Shown here piece after piece: positions 46,454-56,846 of a DNA stretch of 64,000 nucleotides. The position numbers and the translations under genes were made by a program. Where the stretch lies: NCBI GenBank assembly GCA_902806565.1, contig CADCXA010000037.1, forward strand, positions 310,001-374,000, in the 5' to 3' direction. Below the pieces are notes generated by a model, which was given only the letters and a program-made list of their open reading frames with translations, ran no database searches and had not been told where the DNA came from. Within the stretch, counting starts at the first letter, position 1, and every line of letters starts with the position of its first letter. This DNA comes from Hypoxylon rubiginosum. Lineage: Eukaryota > Ascomycota > Sordariomycetes > Xylariales > Hypoxylaceae.

Positions 46454-46463
46454 CTATATAAGG
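46454..46463 (+). promoter_or_regulatory. TATA box of the CCG-1/GRG-1 homologue
   Basis: CTATATAAGG lies 127 bases upstream of the ATG at 46590. It is followed by a long C/A-rich leader (CATCATCAACAATC..., then CAAACCAAACAACCAAAC) and by TTCAAAATGG at the start codon. A TATA box plus this leader type is usual for very highly expressed fungal genes. Confidence 0.7.
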
Positions 46464-46589
46464 TCCTTCCAATTCCCTCTCAAATCTATCTTCCTTTTCC
46501 CATCATCAACAATCAACAATCATCCAACCTCATCTACCAATCACAACAAGACTCAAAAACCAAACCAAACAACCAAACAAACCTTCAAA

Positions 46590-46863
46590 ATGGACAAGAT
46601 TCAGAACGCCGCCAACTACGTCTCTGACACCGTCAAGGGTGCCACCAGCACTGCTTCCAAGGAGGCCAACAAGGAGGTCGCCAAGGACAACAACGCTTCC
46701 CTAGGCACTCGGTAAGCTTTATCTATCATTGTCTCTCCTACTTCACTGCCATACTAACATTCCTTCCAGTGCCTCCGCCGGCAAGGACGCCCTAGGCGAC
46801 AAGGTCGACGAGAAGAAGCACAACACCTCCGCCGACGTCAACAAGGAGGCTGCCAAGCACTAA
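46590..46863 (+). CDS. ccg-1: CCG-1/GRG-1 homologue (glucose-repressible, clock-controlled small protein)
   Basis: Exons 46590-46711 and 46770-46863 joined over a 58-nt phase-2 intron give 71 residues, the same size as Neurospora CCG-1 (GRG-1). The sequence has the expected pattern: MDKIQNAANYVSDTVKGAT, then SKEANKEVAKDNNASLGTRA spanning the splice, and KVDEKKHNTSADVNKEAAKH at the end. It is small, hydrophilic, Lys/Ala-rich and probably helical or unfolded. In Neurospora the transcript is abundant, induced by glucose starvation and stress and controlled by the circadian clock; the molecular role is unclear. A strong TATA box and CA-rich leader fit high expression. Confidence 0.95.
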
Positions 46864-47856
46864 ACTCGTCTCTTCCAACGCTTCAAACATCCAACTACAA
46901 TGACTGTACGATGAGATGAGAATTGGGGGATCGTGTTGTATTACATAGGCGTCTTTTGGAACTGCCACGACCAAATTTTCCTTTTGTCCTGAGGTGGCAT
47001 GGAATGATGGGATTCTGATTCTCACTGGAGAGTTGAAGAATCCTCCGCAGGCTTTAACAATACCCCTAAGATAGCTTAGAAATAAACTGCGAATTCATTA
47101 GCAAACCATTTCTTCTTGTCAAAATAGTGATAAATATGTTTCGACTTCTGAAATTCACCAGCCTACTGGGGAGATTAAATGATGTGTAACATATCCATTC
47201 GTACCCTATTTATGAAATATTGGGCTTTTGCCTGCTCGTTAGCTAACCTACTTAACTTGTGGACGGGCGTTTTGATAGATGAGTCTGAACCCAACACGCC
47301 TAAAAAAATCATGACTTCACCTACGTCACCACAGACTACAGTGGTCAAATTTAAGAGCAGTTCGCGATATAAGCCGCAATACCCTTTCATCTACGGAGCT
47401 AGCAGGCTTAATAGACATGTTAAGGAAAGCTGCTAGCAGAACGGACGTATAGCTGGTATCGACTCTTAATTTTGGATAAAATATGGCTGTGCCTTTACAG
47501 AAACACAGCATCGCGAACATAAGTAACTCTCCCTCCTTTCACCAGAGTTGCTCGAATCCTTGCTACTTATTCAAGCCGTCATTGATTGGCTACTAGTCGG
47601 GAAAATGTCAGATATTGCGAGCTCACAAAGGTAAGCATCAATCTAGAAAGTTACATGAAGTTCTCACCAAGAACCACCTCCTGCTTGTCGCTTGTGATTG
47701 GTCATCATTCCTGTGACGTGGAGCTTCCAATTAGGGCGCCAATTAGTCGGCCTTGGCAAGCACGGGGCGTGTTCAGCTCGTCGACTGCGTCGGGCTGGTC
47801 GGGTTAAGAGTCCGAATTTCAACGTTAGACTTCACAATCTGGGAAAATCTAAAATA
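46864..47856. other. Intergenic region upstream of the HET gene
   Basis: The first part is probably the 3' untranslated region of ccg-1. Short plus-strand frames at 47179-47436 and 47586-47807 lack family features. No repeat of note. Confidence 0.45.
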
Positions 47857-50185
47857 ATGGACGTTGCTTCGTTATGTTGGAGATATATACGAGTAAATCT
47901 TGCCTACTGGTGTGGATGGTCACAACTTGTTACTTTGTACGAGGCAGCAGTTTACCGAGTACGCATCCATATGACAGCGCTAGATATAGCACTCACTAAT
48001 TCTAACATCACAGGCTAGCGGTGAAAATAAATTGTGCAATGAATGCAAGCCGTTTGTTCTCAGTTATGGCACAGTCTTTGGCGTCGGCAAGACTAGGAAG
48101 CCGGGTAGACTAAGCGACCTAATAATCGCGACCTCTCTCGCTGGCGCCATCGCGAAGTCTAATACATGTTGGCACTGTGGATGGCTAGTCTCCATCGTGA
48201 AGGAAACTTGGTACAAGGAACCTACGGATGACATCGCCTCGCTGGACTCTGATACCAAGATCTATGTCAACTGGCACAGAATATCCAACTCCGAAAAGGA
48301 ATCTAGGGGAATTATTGAAGGCGATCCACAAATTAACAGATTGATAATCTGCTGTGGCGTAGACACAACGGCGGCTGAGAGTAGACAGCTCGTCTTCTCA
48401 AAGTCTGTCGAGGCACCAAAGCAGATTCCATCGTTGATGGACCAGAACCAAGGACTCGACTGGATCGTTGACGAACCGTATTCAGGCAGGATAAGACCGT
48501 GCGAGGTAGACTATCGACTTCTCCGTCGGTGGAAAGAGTGTTGTATCGCCGACCATGGCGGCACCTGCGACCAAACATTTATGACTAATAGTGTTGAATC
48601 CCTTCGCTTTGTGGATGTTGTTGATCGATGTATAGTCGAACGCTCGCCTGGTAACGCCAAATGGGTTGCTTTGAGCTATTGCTGGGGAAGCCCTCAGTTA
48701 CATGCGCTTCAGACTGCGAGACTGCATGATTACCAGAAACCGGGCTCGCTGACGGATGACATAGTGCCAAATGGTATAGCCGACGCCATGAGCATCACCC
48801 GTGCTATAGGAGAGCGCTTTATATGGATCGACAGCCTCTGCATCCTCCAGGATGACGAGAAAGATAAGTTGAAATTTATTGCTGCTATGGGCACCATCTA
48901 CGCTCATGCCGTAGTTACGATCGTCAATGCTGCGAACTCGCATGTTGATCTTGGGATACCCGGGATTAGCTCCCCTCGGCGAACTCAGCAAATACACGAG
49001 ATGAAAGACTTTTGGCTTGTCGAAGCACTGGACCTTCCACATGCGCCCTGGCAGGGCTATCTACGCAGCTCTCATTGGAACACAAGAGGGTGGACATTTC
49101 AGGAAGGGTTACTCTCTCCCCGTTGTCTTATCGTAGGAAAAGACCAAGTTTACTGGCAGTGCAAGACGGCTTCCTGGTGTGAAGACAGCTGCTGGGAGAA
49201 TGTCAAAAGCGACAACATCTATCGCCACTACTCCGGATCAAATATCCTCGCTCGGCTCACCAATGTAAATGAGGACGACTGGATCGAGCTCTACAAGGAC
49301 GTTCTCAACGCATACACAATACGCGAACTCACATCGGAAAGCGACCGGCTCGGGGCTGTGCAAGCTATCTTGGAAGTGCTTCGACGAAGTGACGAGGAAG
49401 GCTACTTCTGGGGTATGCCTCAGGGTCATATGGAAATGGCTCTTTCCTGGGCGTCTAGTCCACGAAACACTAGAAGAGTGTGTGATTCTTCAATTATGGG
49501 ACCGAAAGGCGAGATCTTGGTATCCCCTTTCCCAAGTTGGTCGTGGCTCGGCTGGCACGGCAATGCTCCTATGCCTACAATGAACCGAGCACTCCTCGGA
49601 GGTAGACTGGGGTTGAAGTTTCACCGCATAGACAGAGACGGCACGCCTGTGGTGCTAAACGAGAACCCGTTTCGGGGACCCGAGCGCGACTTCACAAAGA
49701 AGGATTATATGAAGTACGAGGATCTCCACGAACAGTACGGCTACTCCAGAGGCCTCACCCACCCCTCAATCCGGTACGACGAGATGGAAGTCGAAGCAGA
49801 AGATATTCCCCAGAGCGTACTCAGGAGCAAGCGCGCTCCCGCGACCCTGTGCTTCTGGACGAGTACCGCGATCCTCAATATGAGATCCGATGGTTGGGGC
49901 CACTACCACAACTGCCCGAAGATCGAATTATCGTGGGGTGCCGTGCGCTTCTACGCTGCCTGGGAGAGGAACGCGGAGTTCCAACCTGACGGCCAAGGAA
50001 AGTTCATCGTTATTGGTACGGAGAGACTACGGATGTCGCGTGGAGGTTATATAACGTTGAACCTTCTTCTGGTCGATGAGGATGAAGATGGTATATCGTA
50101 TCGGTATAAGCTCGTGACAGACGTGGAAGAATCTGTATGGGAGAAGATAGAAAGTAGGAAATGGGAGCTGGTTTTCCTTGCCTAA
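47857..50185 (+). CDS. Heterokaryon incompatibility (HET) domain protein
   Basis: The main exon is open from 48014 and ends at 50185. No good ATG opens it, so I propose a first exon at 47857-47892 (MDVASLCWRYIR) spliced by a 121-nt phase-0 intron ending CTAATTCTAACATCACAG, for about 735 residues. The N-terminus has paired cysteines (LCNEC, then CWHCGW). The HET domain shows all three blocks: VALSYCWGS near 230, ERFIWIDSLCILQDDEKDK with MGTIYAHAVVTIVNA, and SSHWNTRGWTFQEGLLSPRCL. The C-terminal half is not recognised. HET proteins govern nonself recognition and regulated cell death when unlike hyphae fuse; partner and trigger are unknown. The first exon is the weak part of the model. Confidence 0.85.
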
Positions 50186-50314
50186 AATGAGATATGCACA
50201 TACTATAGTTTGTTTATCACAATATTCGTGGATACGTGTAAATACTTCACTTATATCGGCCGCGTGCCTCCAGATGTCCCCCGAACGTGACATCGGGACA
50301 CACGGAAACATTAG

Positions 50315-50530
50315 CTATTGATGCTGCGTATGTTTCCATTTCTTCTTTGGTGTAGCTAGTGCGACCGCTGCCCGTGCATTGTAATACAGTTTCCACTCCT
50401 CTCCCATCGAATGGAACTTCTGGCCCAATGTGAAGGTCAGTGATACACGGCCAAATATATCGTAGAAGTTCGACAGCATAAGGTTACCCTCGGCCAACTC
50501 AGCGGACTGTTCAGCCAGTCTTTGCATCAA
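50315..50530 (-). CDS. Possible small protein or 3' exon fragment
   Basis: A minus-strand frame of about 70 codons (…LMQRLAEQSAELAEGNLMLSN… to …KKKWKHTQHQ) lies in a gap and is not a shadow of another gene. It has a protein-like mix of residues and a basic end. Just upstream on the same strand is ACTAACTACGCAG, a branch-site/acceptor-like string at about 50557-50569, so it could be the last exon of a gene whose earlier exons I could not define. No family is recognised. Confidence 0.25.
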   Translation of the reverse strand: MMQRLAEQSAELAEGNLMLSNFYDIFGRVSLTFTLGQKFHSMGEEWKLYYNARAAVALATPKKKWKHTQHQ

Positions 50531-51175
50531 CTTCCTCGTTTTGCAGAGCTGCGTAGTTAGTGTCGGTGAGTCACGAATATGTGTACCTACATGGGTACGT
50601 AGTCATTGACTAACAAGAACTGCCAGGTAACCGCTCTTGACCCAAGAAAGATAGTATGCATTCTAAGGTAGGCAAATACCAACACATCTTGGAAATCCCC
50701 TCCCCTCCCTGTGTAGGTTGGCACTTCTAAGATATGATAATATCATTAATACAGCTCAAAGTGCGAACTAGGTAAATTTGTTCTTTCCGTCACCTCTATT
50801 CAACCCCTATCCTCTATCGAATTCCACTTGCCACTTAGACTTGGGCTTATATCGCAAGGAATACGTGTATAGTACACCTCATACAAGAGTATCAACTAAG
50901 TAGCAACAAACATAAGAGTCAGCCCATACCTACCAAATTATACTGAAAGAATTATGAGTTTATGGTTTGTGGTTTGTGGTTTGTGGGTTTAGTTAAAAAT
51001 ACAACTCTAAGTAATCGTCTATTTAAACCACTTTTTTATTCCCTTCAGCAATAAGCTACTATATTTGATAACCCTCCGAATAATGATGTACACCTAGGTA
51101 TCTAAGACTTATCAGAAACCTCTGTATCATTCTAGTCTTCACTTTATAAGTGATATTTGACTTGTGTTGATACTC
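50531..51175. other. AT-rich gap with a GGTTTGT repeat
   Basis: Contains about four GGTTTGT units near 50963-50990 and one CACCTAGGTA motif at 51091-51100. It must hold the promoter of the FAD oxidoreductase at 51176. Confidence 0.5.
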
Positions 51176-52896
51176 ATGGCATCCTTACCCTATTCCGATG
51201 CTCTGATACACTTGCGAGAAGCCCTGCCGGACTCATACTTCTGTTTCCCCGGCTCTCGGGAATACGACCGCGAGAACAGCTACTACCATTCGGCCGTTCA
51301 TAGATGTTTCAGGCCGATATGCATATTTCTGCCGAGTACCACCGAGGAGATATCCACGTTCGTTAGAGAGATCAAACCTTATGCTCTGCGTGACGAAATA
51401 CGCTTCGCGATCGCCGGCAATGGTCGTCAGATGTTTCTAGGATGCAACAACATAAAGAGCGGCATCACGGTTAATTTAAGTTGTTTAAAGGGAATAGAAA
51501 TCGACGAAGACGCAAATATAGTCCGAATCGCGGCTGGTGAATGCTGGGGCCGAGTCTATGATTCGCTAGAACACAAGGCCCTTGAAGTGGCTGGAGGGAT
51601 ATCGGATAAGTCAGGGGTTGCTGGACAAGCATTACAAGGTAGGTTTATATGTGCTACTGGAAGATCTAGTATCGATGCTAATAGAAAGCAGGCAGCCCTC
51701 CCTTTTTTTACTCCAACAATGGTTTCATATGTGATAATGTAAGTAGTGTATATTTAAGACCGTAGTAAGATGGGGGGTAACTGACGGCGTTCACCTATCA
51801 GGTTATCAACTATGAAGTTGTTCTGGCCTCTGGCCAAATTGTCAACGCCAACGCTAGAGAGCATGCCGATCTCTGGCGGGCACTTAGAGGCGGCGGTAAT
51901 AACTTCGGCATTGTCACCCGATTTGACATGCCGACCTTCAAACAATCAGGAATATTCGGAGGCTTGGTTAAGTATAGAGGGCTCGACTACGAGTTCCGAG
52001 GGCAGATCAAGGCTTTCGTTGAAGAGTTGGAGAGCTCAAACCCATCAAAACACACCCATATTACGATCGCTGGACATATCTTTGAGCACAATGACATCGA
52101 GTTTGAAAACTGCATTTACGTTGATTACCCTACTACTCAGTGGCCGTCGTCTCTGATGCCACTGGTTCCAGAGGCAAGCAGGCCTGGGCGGGGCGGAGTG
52201 GAAAGAACAACTCTTGCGAAAGCGGTCAAGAAGGTAACCGATTTCGAACATTATTGCCGCTATAATCGAAGGAGGTACGTTTCAGCTTTTCTTTTGATTT
52301 GTTACTACTTGTTATTTCCACATATCATCTTGGCTGGGAAATGAGGAACGCGAAGGGAATGGTCGCAAAGATTTACATCCGAATCTACACTAACTAACCT
52401 TAGATTTGCATGTATAAACACGACCCTAAAGCCAGACCTTCAGACTCTCCAGGCGGCATGGGATATCTTTAAAAGAAATGTTGTAGCAGCGCATCATCGC
52501 CATAGAGATTCTATCCTAGACATGGTATTTTCCATGTCACTGCAGCCATACACGCGTGCCATGTTGGAGAGCTCCGCTCAAAAAGGGGGAAACTCCCTGG
52601 GACTCAGCCCGGACCTCGGCCCGCTTGTCTCGGTGCGCCTGTTGGCAAGCTGGGAGTGTGCAGATGACGATGAAACGGTATACGACATAATCGACAGGAT
52701 TATGACTTTGATAAGGATAAAAGCGAGAGACAACCATGTTGAACCGGTCTCGTATATCGACACTACCTACTCTACGTTCGAGAGCTACTTTAGTTCCAAG
52801 GACCTGAATGCTCTTCAGAACGTGAGCAGCACGTATGACCCCGAGGGCTTATTTCAAACAGGGGTGCCGGGTGGTTTCAAGCTATTTACCATCTGA
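51176..52896 (+). CDS. FAD-linked oxidoreductase (FAD_binding_4 / berberine-bridge-like)
   Basis: Four exons, 51176-51638, 51692-51738, 51802-52274 and 52404-52896, keep phase and give about 491 residues. The 47-base second exon is essential: it links VAGQALQ to NNGFICDNVINYEVVLASGQ, the expected order in this family. Visible motifs are CIFLPSTTEEIS, IRFAIAGNGRQMFLGCNNI (where the pyrophosphate-binding loop lies), GITVNLSCLKGIEID, and ADLWRALRGGGNNFGIVTRFD. The C-terminal half is substrate-side, ending near YDPEGLFQTGVPGGF. Such enzymes oxidise small molecules, often in secondary metabolism. No signal peptide is evident. The usual covalent-FAD His in a GGH motif is replaced by GNG, so flavin attachment may differ. 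No biosynthetic cluster is visible around it. Confidence 0.85.
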
Positions 52897-53064
52897 ATAT
52901 GGGACATTGTAGGCCTAGTACTGTAGCTTAGAGCAGAATATAATTTGGAGATTTGCTTAATAGGTACATATATAGCTCTAGCAGAGTGATATTTCTCCGC
53001 CTATGTAGTTGTAGAAACTTCTGCCGAATTTTATAGGGCTAATGTCCCGTAGGACTGAAAGCTG

Positions 53065-53672
53065 CTAAGAGCCAAGGAAGTTAAGATCCCCGAAGTCACC
53101 GCATAACGCTTGGAACTCTATATCTTCGGCCGCATTGACAGGTATGAACTCCGGAGCAAGTGCCATAGCCGCAGCTGTAAGCCCTTCGACGAGGGCTTCG
53201 CAGAGAAGCTCGTCAACACCGGAGTCGTCCGCCGCAAGCTTGATGCCAATCTCTATGCGGTTGGCATAGAGATTCTTGTCATCGCCCACGGCAACGCCTG
53301 GAAAAAGGAATTTCAGCTACAGATCGAGTTGCAAGGCGAGGTACGGAGATTTGAGGACAACTTACTAATAAGGTCTGGCGCCTTGCAGATGTGTCCTTTA
53401 TAGTGGCATTCCATACCACCCGAGCTCCCATCTCCATCTCCACCACAGTTATCATTGCAGCACCTGAGTGCTCGCGATTTCGGTATGAATCTGAGCCCAT
53501 CTTCACGCTTGACGGGCCCATATCCACAGCCAGAAGCGGTGGGGTCTGCTTCAGCTACGTATTCAACGTCTTTGAAGGTTCCGCATTGTGTCGGTAGGCA
53601 TGCAGACAAATTTGACTAGTTTCGTATGGGCTGCCAGATAACGGCAATAGTGAATGTAAACTTAATGGACAT
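53065..53672 (-). pseudogene. Cys-rich secreted-type protein gene with an in-frame stop
   Basis: On the minus strand a frame runs from an ATG at 53672 through MSIKFTFTIAVIWQPIRN, meets TAG at 53618-53616, then continues open in the same frame (SNLSACLPTQCGTFKDVEY...). It splices over a 47-nt intron (53344-53298, GTACCT...TTCCAG) to a second exon ending at 53065 with DFGDLNFLGS. The first exon has a Cys-rich stretch (LRCCNDNCGG, GHICKAPD), and the short hydrophobic N-terminus looks like part of a signal peptide. A 27-nt gap cannot be an intron, so the TAG is either a true nonsense change or the real first exon lies elsewhere. The family is not recognised. The plus-strand frame at 53110-53403 is its shadow. 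Confidence 0.5.
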
Positions 53673-53689
53673 GGCAATTATTCTTCAGC

Positions 53690-54524
53690 TCATAGAGAGC
53701 GGTCTCTTATACCTAGTGTATTGAGTGCTTGTTTGTACGCTTGATTGCTACGGCTCCATTTTCCATGACTCCGCGTCCCATGATTATCTACCTAGGTAGG
53801 CAAATTGTTTATGCATTACGAACCATTACGAAAAACAAAAATACCTGTGTGGTTGTAGATATTGGGTATTGGAAAAAAAAAAAAAAAAGTGTCACCTGGG
53901 GGGTTCGAACCTACAACCAACCACAATAAAAAAATAAAAAATAAAAAAGGTAACATTCCAAGGCTAACCAACTAGGCCACTACCTTCCATACCCATCAAC
54001 GAAGGATAGATAGTACAGTCACGGCGTTAGCGGCAGCCCGGGACATGTTGAATTACTATTGCATTAAAATATATTATAAGCCTTACTTTAGGTACAGTAG
54101 GTAGGTATGCTACGGTTTTTTAACCTACCTAGGTACCTTGGTAAACAACATATATAAACCTACAACTACATACCAGGAAGGATCGATTTAATAAGGAACT
54201 TCTATAATTTTGAGCCTTCAATAAAATACCTACCTATAGGTAGAGGTGCCCAGTCCCATAGTGTCTCCGTGATTGCCGAGGAGATACACGATACGACACT
54301 CTTAGGCCGCACGATGGAGTTTCGAATCATCCATTTGACATTCTTATAAGTTACTTGTCCTACGCCTTCCTTTAATTAACTCACTCATACATTTGTTTGC
54401 ATTGGCCGAGGTCAGGTTGACGAAGAATCTCGTCAATATCTGACACCATACCCCTTATCCTTTCAGTTCGCCGCGCCCATAATTCGATTATATCTCGATA
54501 GCTGATACTTGACCATAAGCCGGA
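53690..54524. other. AT-rich gap with tRNA-like relic and palindromes
   Basis: Besides the tRNA-like element listed separately, it holds TACCTAGGTA at 53789-53798, CTACCTAGGTACC at about 54125-54137 and many TAGGTA words. No gene. Confidence 0.5.
53889..53988 (-). repeat. tRNA-derived relic (A box, B box, T16), SINE-like
   Basis: Read on the minus strand: TGGCCTAGTTGG (53979-53968) matches a Pol III A box, GGTTCGAACC (53911-53902) matches a B box, and a run of 16 T follows immediately (53888-53873). The boxes are about 57 bases apart, a tRNA-like spacing. It is not a working tRNA: the acceptor arms do not pair, no anticodon stem is visible, and the middle is a T/A run that would itself stop Pol III. 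It is best read as a decayed tRNA or tRNA-derived short element. Confidence 0.4.
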
Positions 54525-55654
54525 ATGCCAACAAACCAGATCTGCCAGCCCGAGCTGGATATAAACGAACGCAAGGCAGCGGCAAGGAAGGACCTCCGCA
54601 CCGCCTGTTCTATGAATGATGTTGCGTCTATTGAAAGGCTATTTCAGACAGGTCTTCTAAGTGCCAGCAATGCTATGTGGGAGGTGCGACTTCAATCGAA
54701 CTCCATTGAGGTGATGCGCTGCTTGCTCGAGCACAGCGAAGTCCCGTCGGCAAAGGATATAGAGCCTCCCCACTCGCTGGACCAAGTCAAGCTTTTCGCA
54801 GAGTTCGGGTTCGATGTGAAAACTGAAGGACATCTACTATTGGAGTGAGCGCTCTGGTGATAGAACTGCAATGAAGCTAACGAATCATCGCCCATAGGGA
54901 TGTATTCGATTCCCGAGAGACATTCGACTGGCTACTAGATCAAGGTGCCGATATCAATCGCTCTGACAATAGTCGTATCACTTGGGGCCATGAGCTACCT
55001 CCTGGCGAATATGACTACTCTCTCGGTGTGCTAAATAACGCGGCGGCCAGTGGAGACATTGAGACATTTGATTACCTTGTCTCGCGGGGGGCCAACCCTC
55101 TGCGAAGCCTTGCTCTACATCATGCAACGCGGTGTCAAGATGCCGAGAAGACGAAAGCTATGATTAGCCATCTACTCGATAAGCATAATCTCGACATTAA
55201 CGCTAGTGGCGGCACGCTGAGTCTGCAAAAATTCATATTATTCATTCATGGAGACGACGGGGCTCCCTTGAAATGTGCGGTCGCTAATCAGAACATGGCG
55301 GCGATTGAAGAGCTTCTCAAGAACGGCGCTGATCCTAACGGTGCTGACCCTAATGGCGAAGAATCCTGATAACACCCCACCACGAGAGCCATTGGCGACT
55401 GTCTCTACAGCCCATGGCTGCCGGCTCTCAAGCCTCTCCTCGAGGGCGGTGCAGATTCTGTGGGCGCATTATTTAACGCGATATCGGAAAATAGCAACGA
55501 AGCCGCGAGGATCTGTTTGGAGTGCGGCGCCGACCCGGTTCGAGCCGAGGAACTAGACCAGCTAAAGGTCGAGGAGGCCGAGAAACTGGCTGCCGAGTAC
55601 GGAGCAGAAGAAGAGGATTACAAGGGCATGGAAGACGAGATGAGGAAATTATAA
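54525..55654 (+). pseudogene. Ankyrin-repeat protein gene with tandem stop codons
   Basis: Exon 1 (54525-54844) and exon 2 from 54898 join over a 53-nt phase-2 intron and read to TGA TAA at 55367-55372, giving 263 residues. Ankyrin-like units are visible: DVASIERLFQTGLLSAS, SIEVMRCLLEHSEVPS, ETFDWLLDQGADINRSD, GDIETFDYLVSRGANPL and NMAAIEELLKNGADPNGADP. After the two stops the same frame stays open to 55654 and still codes ankyrin-like text (LKPLLEGGADSVGALFNAI, NEAARICLECGADP) plus an acidic end. No GT-AG intron in matching phase removes the stops. So the gene is either truncated or ends early with a decayed tail. The role is probably protein-protein contact; nothing more specific is visible. 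Confidence 0.65.
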
Positions 55655-55994
55655 AGAGATTGGAAGTGAGTACTTTAGCATTGAAATATTGCTAACTATA
55701 CCCCAGGGGAAGAAATGCGTGTTGAATGCCCATGTACGAAGTACGGATGTACCTAAACTAGCCCCTGGTAAGATGCCCAGGCTGGAATTTAAGTTGTGCA
55801 CGACCCTCTTTTATGTGACGGGTTCCCCACACGCCGCGAAACGACAGCCGAACTTTTAGAATCCGTCTCAACTCGTCTCACTTCCAACCTTAATTGTGTC
55901 TTTCTTCTATTCTCTAGCGACCTTCTTTTTCTTCGTTTACAGCGAGCGCGCACGTATCCTTTTTCAATCCAACGAACCAGCCAATTGACTCGCG
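55655..55994. other. Promoter side of the EXPERA gene
   Basis: A 340-base gap. Its last 120 bases are C/T-rich (TTTCTTCTATTCTC..., CCTTCTTTTTCTTCG) just before the ATG at 55995, typical of a fungal promoter/leader. A 340-codon plus-strand frame begins in this gap but uses another frame of the next gene. Confidence 0.5.
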
Positions 55995-56846
55995 ATGGCT
56001 TCCTTCAAGGACTCCCTCCCTCCCGATCTATTCGACCAGACCACGCTCGTCTCCCTCGCGTCGACCGTCGCGATCCTCGCCACGGCCTACGGCCTGTCGC
56101 TCTCGGCGCTGGACCGGAACGCGTCGGGCAGCCACCGGTTCCTGTTCGTCTGGCACGCCTTCGACGCGCTGATCCACTTCATCCTCGAGGGGAGCTTCCT
56201 CTACCACTGCTTCTTCTCGTGGATCCCGCTCGCCCGCGTGTCCAACCCGCACGCCCTCGCGCCCACCGCCCACAACTTCCTCGGCTACACGAACCGCGCC
56301 TACGGCCCGCAGGCCGGCGGTGGCAACTTTTTCGCCCAGCTGTGGATGGTATATGCGAAGGCAGACCGTCGATGGGCCGGCGCCGACCTGGTGCGCGTGT
56401 AGACCCCGTCCTTGCCCCCTCCCCCTATCCATGCCCCTACCCCACCTTGCCCCGCAACACCGAGTCAACCTCCGTCGCTAACCAAGCCCTCTCTCCAATT
56501 TCCGCAGACCGTCATCAGTCTCGAGCTCCTGACCGTCTTCGTGGCCGGCCCGCTCGCGTGCTACATCTGCTACGGCCTAGCCAAGAAGGACCCGCGCACC
56601 AACGTCCTGATGATCGTGACGGCGACCATGGAGCTCTACGGCGGCTTCATCACCTTCTGCCCCGAGTGGCTGACCGCGAACTACAACCTCGACGCCAGCA
56701 ACTTCATGTACAAGTGGGTGTACCTAGTCTTCTTCAACATGCTGTGGGTCTTCATCCCGCTCTACGCCATCTGGGTCGCCGTGAGAGATATCGACGACGC
56801 CTTCACCGCGAGGGCTAAGACGACAGCCGCCAGTAAGAGGAAGTGA
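55995..56846 (+). CDS. EXPERA/EBP-domain membrane protein (sterol isomerase-like)
   Basis: Exons 55995-56390 and 56508-56846 with a 117-nt phase-0 intron (GTGCGC...CCGCAG) give 244 residues, the usual EBP length. It contains several hydrophobic helices and the EXPERA pattern: HRFLFVWHAFDALIHFILEGSF in the first half, FFAQLWMVYAKADRRW, then VISLELLTVFVAGPLACYICY, and ATMELYGGFITFCPEWL with MYKWVYLVFFNMLWVFIPLY. The His, Glu and Trp residues seen here line the active pocket in emopamil-binding protein, which shifts the C8-C9 double bond of sterols in the ER. Many fungi carry such EBP-like paralogues besides Erg2, so a sterol role is possible but not shown. A Lys-rich end (AKTTAASKRK) resembles an ER-retention-type tail. 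Coding GC is high. Confidence 0.88.

Noticed and set aside
53110..53403. Plus-strand 97-codon open frame
   Set aside because: Antisense to the Cys-rich secreted-type gene, whose two exons join in phase and read more like protein.
55796..56818. Plus-strand 340-codon open frame
   Set aside because: Overlaps the EXPERA gene in a different frame and crosses its intron; Arg/Pro-rich with no family features.
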